Shown: positions 1-5,580, counted from the first letter of the stretch. The stretch: DNA of 6,357 nucleotides from Coriobacteriaceae bacterium (GCA_019421015.1 JAHZGC010000036.1:1-6357); one strand, 5' to 3'. Made by a program: numbers and translations. The notes: a model not told the origin generated them from the sequence alone.

Positions 1-46
1 CCCCAACCTTGGCAAGGTTGTGCTCTACCAACTGAGCCATGTCCGC
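1..46 (-). tRNA. tRNA-Gly (anticodon GCC), 3' half beyond window
   Basis: Read on the minus strand, the gene begins at 46 with the acceptor strand GCGGACA (46-40). A D-arm with GCTC/GAGC pairing and an AGTTGGTA loop follows, then an anticodon stem CAACC/GGTTG (20-16 and 8-4) enclosing the loop TTGCCAA. The anticodon GCC is at 13-11, which specifies glycine codons GGC/GGU. The window ends just after the anticodon stem, so the variable loop, T-arm and acceptor 3' strand are not visible. The first 46 bases match the canonical bacterial tRNA-Gly pattern closely. Confidence 0.93.
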
Positions 47-58
47 GTGCGAGAAGGT

Positions 59-87
59 ACTTTACCGGCTCGTCGACACGAATGCAA
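59..87 (-). promoter_or_regulatory. Promoter of tRNA-Gly
   Basis: On the minus strand TTGCAT (87-82) and TAAAGT (64-59) are separated by exactly 17 bases, a good match to a housekeeping sigma-70/SigA-type promoter. The predicted start near 52 would leave a leader of only about 6 bases before the tRNA at 46. The -10 is preceded by GG and followed by AC, much like the -10 of the tRNA-Val promoter in this window. Confidence 0.72.
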
Positions 88-133
88 GAGGGCCTTGCGG
101 TTTTTACCTTTGCGGAGGCGTAATCCACAATCT

Positions 134-203
134 GCTCATACGGCATGGACCGTAAGGTGAGCGACGGGTCTTGTGAAGTCCCAAGAACCGCCTGGGGAAC
201 AAG
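134..203 (+). other. Possible structured leader upstream of the membrane-protein gene
   Basis: The stretch 88-262 between the tRNA-Gly promoter and the next gene's ribosome-binding site has no convincing coding sequence or promoter. It does hold several inverted repeats. GCTCA-TACGG (134-143) pairs with CCGTA (150-154) and TGAGC (158-162), giving a 10-bp stem with a three-base AGG bulge and a CATGGA loop. Further on, CTTGT (170-174) pairs with ACAAG (199-203) around a smaller TCCC/GGGA helix. This could be an RNA leader of the downstream gene. I do not recognise a known riboswitch class, and stems of this size can arise by chance in GC-rich DNA. Confidence 0.28.
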
Positions 204-276
204 GGTCCAAATGGTACGCTTAGTGTATGAGACCGCCTGAATCTCCGGCCACAACGACGCGAGAGGAGGTCGACCC

Positions 277-1068
277 GTGGCGGCAATCCTGCTCCTGTTG
301 CTGCTCCTAGCCTTAGGCACCCTGGCGGCGGCGGGCTTCGTGCGCTGGTGTCGCCTGCGCGGCACAGGCGCACGACGGCGCGCCGTGCTGGCCGACCACG
401 CCCAGCGCCGCGACGCCTATCTGGACTCTCTGGAGTTCGTGAACTTCTACCAGCTCGTGGTGATCTTTACCGTGGCGAGCATCGGGGGGCTTGTCCTCGA
501 AACGCTGTGGTGCGCCTTTGCTTTGGGTGTGTGGCAGCACCGCTACGGAATGGTGTGGGGGCCCTTCTCCCCGCTGTACGGCTTTGGCGCCGCCATCTTT
601 ACCGTGGCGCTGTGGAAGGTACGCAAACAACCGCTTTGGGTGATCTTCGCGATATCGCTGGTGCTGGGGTCTTTGCTCGAACAGTTCGCCGGGTCGGTGA
701 TGGAAGATGGGTTCAACGTGTCTTCTTGGAGCTACGAGCACATGCCCGACGCCATCACCAAGTACGTGAGCCTGCGCATGAGCCTGATATGGGGCGTGCT
801 GGGATGTGTCTGGTGCCGTGTCGTGATGCCCGAAATCGTATACTTCATAGGCGAGCCGGAGCATCGCGTCCGTACCGCCGTGACCGTGCTGCTCACCACG
901 TTTTTGGTGGTCGACGGCATTATGACGCTCTACGTCGCCGTGCGTAAAGACGCCCGCGACCAAGGAATAGCCCCCGCCAACGCCGTCGAGCGCTATATCG
1001 ACGAGCGCTATGACGACGCATTCATGGAGCAGCGGTTCCAAAACGCAGAGTTCGGGCAGGCTGCCTAG
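277..1068 (+). CDS. Putative ABC-transporter-like membrane protein (PF06541/CmpB type, COG4905)
   Basis: A 263-residue integral membrane protein. The GTG start is chosen because GAGGAGGT (263-270) lies 6 bases upstream. About six hydrophobic segments are visible: roughly 2-22, 57-85, 95-113, 119-142, 168-191 and 200-222, with an arginine-rich loop after the first and a charged C-terminal tail (224-263). The diagnostic family motif GMVWGPFSPLYGFGA lies at 91-105, preceded by a conserved-looking Glu75 in helix 2, followed by Glu135 in helix 4 and the polar WSYEHMP stretch (151-157) between helices 4 and 5. Pfam labels this family a putative ABC-transporter permease, but no substrate or ATPase partner is established and none is adjacent. 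The next gene starts 43 bases downstream on the same strand, so the two are probably co-transcribed. I see no convincing promoter in the leader. The family is a confident call; the transport role is not. Confidence 0.82.
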   Translation: MAAILLLLLLLALGTLAAAGFVRWCRLRGTGARRRAVLADHAQRRDAYLDSLEFVNFYQLVVIFTVASIGGLVLETLWCAFALGVWQHRYGMVWGPFSPLYGFGAAIFTVALWKVRKQPLWVIFAISLVLGSLLEQFAGSVMEDGFNVSSWSYEHMPDAITKYVSLRMSLIWGVLGCVWCRVVMPEIVYFIGEPEHRVRTAVTVLLTTFLVVDGIMTLYVAVRKDARDQGIAPANAVERYIDERYDDAFMEQRFQNAEFGQAA

Positions 1069-1111
1069 GGCCGGCCCCAAGCGGCAGCCGCCCGCAAAGG
1101 AGGACGCGATT

Positions 1112-1540
1112 ATGGTCGATAAAGACGTTACCGAGCTGTTCAGCCCGGTCTCAGACGGCGACGTCGTGCGCATGCACGGCCAGATGTGGCGGGTGCGCCT
1201 GCGGTGCCCCGTGCGCATCGAGGAGATCACCGAACCGGGCGGCGGCAACCTTGCCGCGGCAAACTGGCGAAGCAGCTATGCGGGCGTGGTGGGCCGAGCG
1301 ACCTTTGCCGACGACGTGGACGACACCGGTCGGTCGGTGGTGCAGGTGCGCGGCCTGGCCTACCCCGGCGCGTGCGGCCTGCGCGCGACCAACGACATAC
1401 TGCGCACCTCTTCGGGCTCCCTCACCCAGGAGGGCGATCTGTTGACGCTCACCACCCGCCGCACCCGCTATGTGTTTCGCAGGGTAGCGGAGGAAGAGTT
1501 GTGTTCGAATTGCGAATGTACGTTAGAAGACAAGAAATAG
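1112..1540 (+). CDS. Hypothetical small soluble protein with CxxCxC tail
   Basis: A 142-residue protein that I do not recognise. The reading frame is open further upstream, but the ATG at 1112 is the likely start: AAAGGAGG (1096-1103) lies 8 bases before it, and an earlier start would overlap the end of the preceding gene. No signal peptide or membrane segment is visible. The N-terminal half has an acidic start and a short beta-like region containing GQMWRVRLRCPVRIEEI (about 23-39). The middle is Gly/Ala/Asp-rich, and near the C terminus there is a beta/Arg-rich stretch LTLTTRRTRYVFRRV. It ends with cysteines in the pattern CSNCEC (about residues 131-136) and a charged tail. That cluster could bind a metal, but three cysteines alone do not prove it. 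It follows the membrane-protein gene by 43 bases and probably shares its mRNA. tRNA-Val follows with no intervening terminator. Confidence 0.72.
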   Translation: MVDKDVTELFSPVSDGDVVRMHGQMWRVRLRCPVRIEEITEPGGGNLAAANWRSSYAGVVGRATFADDVDDTGRSVVQVRGLAYPGACGLRATNDILRTSSGSLTQEGDLLTLTTRRTRYVFRRVAEEELCSNCECTLEDKK

Positions 1541-1541
1541 G

Positions 1542-1569
1542 TTGCAATAGCCTCTGCCTGTGGTAAAGT
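1542..1569 (+). promoter_or_regulatory. Promoter of tRNA-Val
   Basis: TTGCAA (1542-1547) and TAAAGT (1564-1569) are spaced by 16 bases, with TGG directly before the -10 (an extended -10 TGn element). It begins two bases after the stop codon of the preceding small gene and would start transcription near 1576, about 28 bases before the tRNA. The spacing is one base shorter than ideal. Confidence 0.62.
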
Positions 1570-1603
1570 ATTTTATCGCTGACTGAGTTGCAAGTTAGCC
1601 GAT

Positions 1604-1678
1604 GGGCGTTTAGCTCAGGGGGAGAGCGCTTCCCTGACACGGAAGAGGTCACAAGTTCAAATCTTGTAACGCCCACCA
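1604..1678 (+). tRNA. tRNA-Val (anticodon GAC)
   Basis: A complete 75-base cloverleaf. The acceptor GGGCGTT (1604-1610) pairs with AACGCCC (1668-1674), followed by discriminator A1675 and an encoded CCA (1676-1678). The D-arm is GCTC/GAGC. The anticodon stem CTTCC/GGAAG (1629-1633, 1641-1645) encloses CTGACAC with anticodon GAC at 1636-1638. The T-arm ACAAG/CTTGT (1651-1655, 1663-1667) carries the loop TTCAAAT. It reads valine codons GUC/GUU. It lies behind the two-gene plus-strand unit and has its own promoter, so it may receive both readthrough and dedicated transcription. Confidence 0.97.
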
Positions 1679-1689
1679 TCGAGAATTCA

Positions 1690-1727
1690 GGCCCGGGAGT
1701 CTTGAGACTTCCGGGCCTTTTGCTTTT
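1690..1727 (+). terminator. Rho-independent terminator after tRNA-Val
   Basis: A 12-bp stem GGCCCGGGAGTC / GACTTCCGGGCC (1690-1701, 1706-1717), with one G-U wobble, closes the tetraloop TTGA. TTTTGCTTTT follows. The T-tract lies only on the plus-strand side, so it should end the tRNA-Val transcript and any readthrough from the upstream two genes. It is not a bidirectional terminator for the convergent gene at 1852. Confidence 0.9.
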
Positions 1728-1824
1728 AACGCACACGGCCCCATGAGTTTATGGAACAGCCCGTAGGGTCGCAGGTCATATAGCCTACCCAGATCATGCC
1801 CTTCCTAAAACGCAATCACCGCAC

Positions 1825-1845
1825 ACCTCGAGACATACCTCGAGA
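1825..1845. repeat. Direct repeat ACCTCGAGA x2 with embedded palindromes, downstream of the STAS-kinase gene
   Basis: ACCTCGAGA occurs at 1825-1833 and again at 1837-1845, a 12-base period. Each copy contains the palindrome CTCGAG, so the pair can also form a 6-bp hairpin with a 6-base loop. It starts a few bases after the stop codon (TAG, 1854-1852) of the minus-strand gene. No T-tract follows directly on the minus strand (only GCGTTTTAG about 17 bases on), so it is a poor intrinsic terminator. The rest of 1728-1851 holds nothing else I can identify. Confidence 0.45.
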
Positions 1846-1851
1846 GCCGCC

Positions 1852-2700
1852 CTATCTCCCATGGGCAACGGCCGTCGGTTCAGCGAACGAGCGGGGTTTC
1901 ACCACCTGGGTTCCCAGGCTGTTCTTGGTCACCTGGGCACCGCGGGCCCCATACTGGGGGCTAATCATCTTTACCAGGCGCACGCAGGTCCCCGTACCTC
2001 CGGCCTTCGCTTGGATGTCCACGGAGTCGGCCAACATGAGCATGAGGCGAATACCGCGGCCGCGCTCCTCACTGGGCATCGGGAGCTCGTCGCCCTCCGC
2101 ATAACTGCACCCACAGCCTCGGTCGCTCACCTCCATCGCTATGCGGTCGCGATAGATGGAGACCGTGACGGTGACCGCGCCGTCTTCGAGGCAGCCGCCG
2201 CCGTGGTCAAAGGCGTTCCCCAGGGCCTCCCCCAGGGCCAAAACGAGGTCATAGGTCAAATCACGCGGAAGCTCAAGCGAAGCCAGCATCTCAGCCACGG
2301 CACGGCGCGTGTCCGCCATGGACGCCGGATCGCTCGGAACGCTCATGGTACGGACGCACAGGGGCGACTCCCCCGCAGGCACCTGCACCGAACCGTGGCG
2401 CATGGCCTCGCGGGCAACCACCGGGATAAAGTCGCAGAGGCGCGTCTGACGTAGGGCACGCACTATGGGCTCCCCCGCGTTGATCAACAACAGGCTCCCA
2501 CCCATGGTCTTGAGCCTGCGGCTCAGTGCGATGAACACGGCCAGCCCCGAGGAGTCGGCGTACTCGACGCCTTCCATGTTAATGACGATGGACCGGTGCC
2601 CCTTCTGTATAAGCGAAAGCAGGCGCTCGCGCAGTCGCGAGGCGTTCTGCCACGTTATGTCTCCTGCCAGGGAGACAACCAACGGGCGTTGCCCTTCCAC
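1852..2700 (-). CDS. STAS-GHKL kinase fusion: anti-sigma-factor antagonist joined to RsbW/SpoIIAB-type serine kinase
   Basis: A 282-residue cytoplasmic protein joining two partners that are usually separate. Residues about 3-98 form a STAS domain like RsbV/SpoIIAA. Its VEYADSSGLAVF motif puts the expected phosphoserine at Ser51, with Asp49 and Ser50 before it. Residues about 115-246 form a GHKL ATPase like RsbW/SpoIIAB: the N-box has Glu158, Asn162 and His166, the G1 box DRGCG starts at Asp193, and a second glycine box GRG is at 214-216. A basic/polar tail of about 35 residues follows. In the family the kinase holds a sigma factor and phosphorylates the antagonist; dephosphorylated antagonist frees the sigma factor. 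All key residues appear intact, so both halves are probably active. GTG at 2700 is chosen as start from the ribosome-binding site. The phosphatase gene lies 234 bases upstream in the same direction and is the obvious partner. The kinase's actual target is unknown. Confidence 0.9.
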   Translation of the reverse strand: MEGQRPLVVSLAGDITWQNASRLRERLLSLIQKGHRSIVINMEGVEYADSSGLAVFIALSRRLKTMGGSLLLINAGEPIVRALRQTRLCDFIPVVAREAMRHGSVQVPAGESPLCVRTMSVPSDPASMADTRRAVAEMLASLELPRDLTYDLVLALGEALGNAFDHGGGCLEDGAVTVTVSIYRDRIAMEVSDRGCGCSYAEGDELPMPSEERGRGIRLMLMLADSVDIQAKAGGTGTCVRLVKMISPQYGARGAQVTKNSLGTQVVKPRSFAEPTAVAHGR

Positions 2701-2934
2701 CGTCACACCTCCTCATGGAATATCTGCACCAACCCGGCCTGCGCACAGGCCCCGTGTCCCATGGATGTTCCCCGTATGGGCAGCGTTCAATCAATTGGAG
2801 GAGGGAAGCATCGAACCGTAGCCCCCTGCCACCGCGAACACGACGCCAAAAGACACCCCACCTCAAAAAAGGTGCGGCATCGACACGCGTATCTTAGTTA
2901 GCCTACCGGCATCTCCCAGGGGCTTCTCTCAGGC
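2701..2934 (-). other. Intergenic region between phosphatase and STAS-kinase genes
   Basis: These 234 bases hold no convincing gene on either strand. A perfect 6-bp hairpin GGCCTG/CAGGCC with a four-base loop lies at 2736-2751, just upstream of the ribosome-binding site. A 5-bp CACCT/AGGTG hairpin lies at 2859-2874, and AGCCT/AGGCT can pair close to the phosphatase stop codon. None is followed by a proper T-tract on the minus strand, so I see no clear terminator, and I find no convincing -35/-10 pair. Co-transcription of the two genes is possible but the gap is long for a tight operon. Confidence 0.5.
2707..2713 (-). promoter_or_regulatory. Ribosome-binding site that sets the start of the STAS-kinase gene
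   Basis: On the minus strand AGGAGGT (2713-2707) directly abuts a GTG at 2706, leaving no spacer. The in-frame GTG two codons later (2700-2698) sits 6 bases from the Shine-Dalgarno sequence, the normal distance. Initiation at 2700, giving 282 rather than 284 residues, is therefore favoured. Confidence 0.7.
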
Positions 2935-5289
2935 TTAATCGGTAAACAGCGCCGAATCCTCCTTGAACGCAATCCCGTCAAGCATCTCCCCGAGCTCGTC
3001 CTCGTCGCACTCGTAGAGGGGCCGGCCCTCTTGAGGGGGTTGGGGCCGGGGAGCCGAAGGCTGTTCAAGGCCGTCATAGCGCACCGCTACCATGGCGATG
3101 TCGTCATGCAGGTCTCCGCCCGCAAAGGCCCCGACTTCGTCGAGGATACCCTGCGGGACCGACTCCACCCCCCTGCGGCAAACGCGCAGCAGCGTCTCCC
3201 GCAGGGCCTCCTCGCCAAAGAAGGCGCCGTCGGCGTTGCGCGCCTCGGTCGTACCGTCGGTGTAGAGGTAGAGTATGTCGCCCTTGTTGAACACGAACAT
3301 GCCGTTGTCGTAGTGCAAACCCTCGAACGCACCCACCACCGGCGACTGGACCGTCAGCAGCTCCAGCTCGGCGGAGGGCATGCCCGGGCGGTGGACGAGC
3401 ATCGCCGGAGGGTGGCCGGCCGAGCAGTAGGTGGCCTCACCCGTTTGAAAATCGATGGAGACGACCAGCATACTTGCAAAGGTCTCAAGGCGCGAGAAGT
3501 TAAGGAACAGCGTGTTGAGCGAGGAGATCATGCTCGCAGGGTCGAGATAGTTCCAGGCGTAGGCGGCCAGGGCCGTCTTGACCAACGAGGCCATGGCCGC
3601 AGCCTCCACGCCCTTGCCGGACACGTCGCCCAAGACAATGACGGCGCGGTCGTCGGAAAGGTCGTAGAGGTCGAAGAAGTCGCCGCCTACCACGGCCGAC
3701 TCGGTTGCCGAGATGTAAAGCGAGGCCGTCGTGAGGCCAGCCGTCTCCGGCAGCTTGTTGCGCAGCCCCACTTGGAGCGCATGGGCTATTTCGGCATCGT
3801 GGGCGCGCTCCTGCTCCACGGTAAGCGTGCTCCCGACCTCGCGGGCAAGCTTCTGGAGAAAGCCCTTCTCGACGGGGTCAAAGGGCCTGTCCTGCGCCCC
3901 CCGCATGACAAGCAGGGCGCTCGAAACCGTCTTTCCACGCCCCCCCTCGGTTGCAAGCAGCACGCCGTAACCTGTAGAGAGGTCGGTACGCCGCGCCATC
4001 CACAGCCCACAGCCCGAAGTGGCCTCGATGGGGACGAAGGAGGTACCTTCGGGAAAGATCTCGTCGATGCTGTGGGGGAACTCCAACACTTCGCTGGCAA
4101 GCGGCCCCTCCTGGCTGTCCAGGCGGACGAACGTGGACGCGTTGTAGCTGTTCCCTTCGGCAACGAGGACGTGGGAGGGGATCACGTCGCGCACGCGGTC
4201 GGCAATCCAATCCACCAGCTCGTTGGTCATCTCGCCCTCGGAGCGCACCTTGTCGCGCACCTCGTTCATGGCGGTGATCAGGTTGCTTGAACGCTCCTGC
4301 TCCATCTGAGAGGCCGCGGCCGCGAACTCCATCGAGATATAGTCGGCGACGGTGTCGAGAAGCTGCACGTCCGCGCTGGTCGCCGAGTGCGGCACGACCC
4401 AGCCCACGATCACTACGGCCACGATCCGGTCGTACGAAAAAACGGGGGTACCGACCAAGGTGGCACAGCATTCGGCGAGAAGCGACCTCAGCCTGAAACG
4501 CGTCTCGGAGTCGACGTCGAGCATGATGGCACCCCCGCCCGAGGTCAACGGCGGGGAAACCAGCTGCAGGCGCGTGGTTCGACGGTTGCGGGCCACCAGC
4601 GTGGGGACGCCGACCCCCATGGGAAGGTAGGTCTTGTCCATGCCGATGGCGTCGAAGCCCCGGGACATGCCGTACGGGGTAAACCCATAGTCGTCGGCCA
4701 GGTAGATCACGGCCACGCTGGCCGACATGACGCGTTGGAGCTCGTCAGCGATACGGGTTGCGATCTCCTCGAAGGACGCCGAGCCCAGCGAGACGCACGA
4801 GACGATCGAAAGAACGCCCTGGAGGCGCTCGTCCAGGGCATGCATCTCCTCCAAAAGGGCCGTCTGCTCCCGCTTGAGCTCCTGGCGCCAGTCGATGTAG
4901 GCAACGAGCATGAACGGGCCGTCCGCCGCCGTGCGCCGGCATTTGACCAAGGCCGGCTCGAAAGCCCCGTCGAGAGTCTTGTGCAGGGCACGGCAGAGCA
5001 TGCCGTCGGTCGTAAAGGGCAGGTCCGGTCCGGTGCAGCGAATCGTCTCGGTGGTGTAAAAGATATCGCGGACGTCAGGGCCGGAAAACTCGCAGAGGCC
5101 CTCTTCTGGTTTGGGAAAACCGAAGCGCTCCCCCGCAGCACGGTTCGCCGCCAGAATGGTTCCCAGGTCGTCGAACACGATCACTGTCTCATCCATGATG
5201 TCAAGCAGGGAGGCAAGGGGGCTCAACGCCTCTTCGATACCAAAGTCGTCGCGCACTGCCCCGTGTGACCCGGGCCGGTACCTGTCCAT
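2935..5289 (-). CDS. PAS-GAF-GAF-PP2C phosphatase, RsbU/SpoIIE type
   Basis: A 784-residue protein with no membrane segment, so probably cytoplasmic. In order: a PAS-like region (about 22-132, containing VIVFDDLGTILAANRAAG), a helical linker, a GAF-like domain (about 168-322), a coiled linker (about 323-351), a second GAF-like domain (about 354-497), a signalling helix typical of RsbU (about 490-515), and a SpoIIE-type PP2C serine phosphatase (about 517-737). Expected metal-binding acidic residues are present: Asp537 and Asp540 in VGGDFFD, Asp555 in LGDVSGKG, Asp678 in YTDG, and Asp729/Asp730 in LHDD. SAGHPP (about 623-628) is also conserved. An acidic tail of about 45 residues follows. It should dephosphorylate the STAS serine of the neighbouring fusion protein in response to ligands sensed by PAS/GAF. 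The ATG at 5289 is preceded by AAGGGGGAG 5 bases upstream; the frame stays open for 33 more codons but those read into tRNA-Leu and its terminator. Ligands are unknown, and the domain borders are approximate. Confidence 0.9.
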   Translation of the reverse strand: MDRYRPGSHGAVRDDFGIEEALSPLASLLDIMDETVIVFDDLGTILAANRAAGERFGFPKPEEGLCEFSGPDVRDIFYTTETIRCTGPDLPFTTDGMLCRALHKTLDGAFEPALVKCRRTAADGPFMLVAYIDWRQELKREQTALLEEMHALDERLQGVLSIVSCVSLGSASFEEIATRIADELQRVMSASVAVIYLADDYGFTPYGMSRGFDAIGMDKTYLPMGVGVPTLVARNRRTTRLQLVSPPLTSGGGAIMLDVDSETRFRLRSLLAECCATLVGTPVFSYDRIVAVVIVGWVVPHSATSADVQLLDTVADYISMEFAAAASQMEQERSSNLITAMNEVRDKVRSEGEMTNELVDWIADRVRDVIPSHVLVAEGNSYNASTFVRLDSQEGPLASEVLEFPHSIDEIFPEGTSFVPIEATSGCGLWMARRTDLSTGYGVLLATEGGRGKTVSSALLVMRGAQDRPFDPVEKGFLQKLAREVGSTLTVEQERAHDAEIAHALQVGLRNKLPETAGLTTASLYISATESAVVGGDFFDLYDLSDDRAVIVLGDVSGKGVEAAAMASLVKTALAAYAWNYLDPASMISSLNTLFLNFSRLETFASMLVVSIDFQTGEATYCSAGHPPAMLVHRPGMPSAELELLTVQSPVVGAFEGLHYDNGMFVFNKGDILYLYTDGTTEARNADGAFFGEEALRETLLRVCRRGVESVPQGILDEVGAFAGGDLHDDIAMVAVRYDGLEQPSAPRPQPPQEGRPLYECDEDELGEMLDGIAFKEDSALFTD

Positions 5290-5325
5290 GGCCTCTCCCC
5301 CTTGGCGCCCAAAGACCGCTATACG

Positions 5326-5348
5326 AAAAAGGCCCCTTACGGGGCCTT
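5326..5348 (-). terminator. Rho-independent terminator after tRNA-Leu
   Basis: On the minus strand AAGGCCCC (5348-5341) pairs with GGGGCCTT around a GTAA loop, and a run of five T's occupies 5330-5326, the first two also closing the stem. It begins about 10 bases after the tRNA's CCA end. Its last T is only 36 bases from the phosphatase start codon, so it also stands between the tRNA promoter and that gene. Confidence 0.88.
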
Positions 5349-5358
5349 GTTCAATCAG

Positions 5359-5447
5359 TGGTGTCGGAGGCGGGACTTGAACCCGCAAGACCGATAAAGG
5401 TCACTAGCACCTCAAGCTAGCGCGTCTGCCTATTCCGCCACTCCGAC
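5359..5447 (-). tRNA. tRNA-Leu (anticodon GAG)
   Basis: A complete 89-base class II tRNA. The acceptor GTCGGAG (5447-5441) pairs with CTCCGAC (5369-5363), followed by discriminator A and an encoded CCA (5361-5359). The anticodon stem CTAGC/GCTAG (5420-5416, 5408-5404) encloses TTGAGGT with anticodon GAG at 5413-5411. The long variable arm pairs GACC with GGTC, as expected for leucine tRNAs. The T-arm GCGGG/CCCGC carries TTCAAGT. It reads leucine codons CUC/CUU. Confidence 0.97.
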
Positions 5448-5464
5448 TTGCAACGCGAGAAGAA

Positions 5465-5493
5465 ACTATACCAGAACCCTTTTGGCTTGCCAA
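5465..5493 (-). promoter_or_regulatory. Promoter of tRNA-Leu
   Basis: On the minus strand TTGGCA (5493-5488) and TATAGT (5470-5465) are separated by 17 bases, with TGG directly before the -10. This is the best promoter match in the window. The predicted start near 5458 gives a leader of about 10 bases before the mature tRNA end at 5447. Confidence 0.8.
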
Positions 5494-5551
5494 CTCTCGG
5501 CTCAACGTAAAAGATGACTGCATACTTTGTACATAACAAGCCGGAGCCGCC

Positions 5552-5580
5552 AAAAAAACGACCCCGCCGAGGCGGGGCCG
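5552..5580 (-). terminator. Rho-independent terminator after the Opp ATPase gene
   Basis: On the minus strand CGGCCCCGC (5580-5572) pairs with GCGGGGTCG (5567-5559) as a 9-bp GC-rich stem with one G-U pair and a CTCG loop, followed by seven T's (5558-5552). It lies 31 bases after the ATPase stop codon, marking the end of the transporter operon, and it separates that operon from the tRNA-Leu promoter. Confidence 0.92.

Noticed and set aside
1010..1111. Upstream start for the small gene at 1010
   Set aside because: It would overlap the preceding gene by about 60 bases and lacks a ribosome-binding site, whereas 1112 has AAAGGAGG at 8 bases.
313..1248. Minus-strand 311-residue open frame
   Set aside because: It is the shadow of the membrane-protein gene and the start of the small gene; its composition is His/Pro/Arg-rich with no domain motif.
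1449..1736. Minus-strand 95-residue frame containing the string GVTRFELVTSSVSGKRS
   Set aside because: It is the antisense translation of tRNA-Val and its terminator, a well-known spurious database protein pattern.
2859..2874. CACCT/AGGTG hairpin as a terminator of the phosphatase gene
   Set aside because: The stem is only 5 bp, the T's are in its loop rather than after it, and no T-tract follows on the minus strand.
2898..2937. Resemblance to a cobalamin, TPP or glycine riboswitch (strings such as CTGAGAG and GGGAGATGCC on the minus strand, CTCTCAGGC on the plus strand)
   Set aside because: Only short fragments match. The conserved cores and pairing partners are missing and the place, just after a stop codon, is wrong.
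3031..4290. Plus-strand 419-residue open frame, and another at 4387-5268
   Set aside because: Both lie antisense within the phosphatase gene, whose motifs are unmistakable. Long antisense frames are expected in GC-rich genes; no family motif or ribosome-binding site supports them.
5290..5388. N-terminal extension of the phosphatase by 33 residues (start at 5388)
   Set aside because: The extension reads through the tRNA-Leu 3' end and its terminator. The ATG at 5289 has a proper ribosome-binding site.
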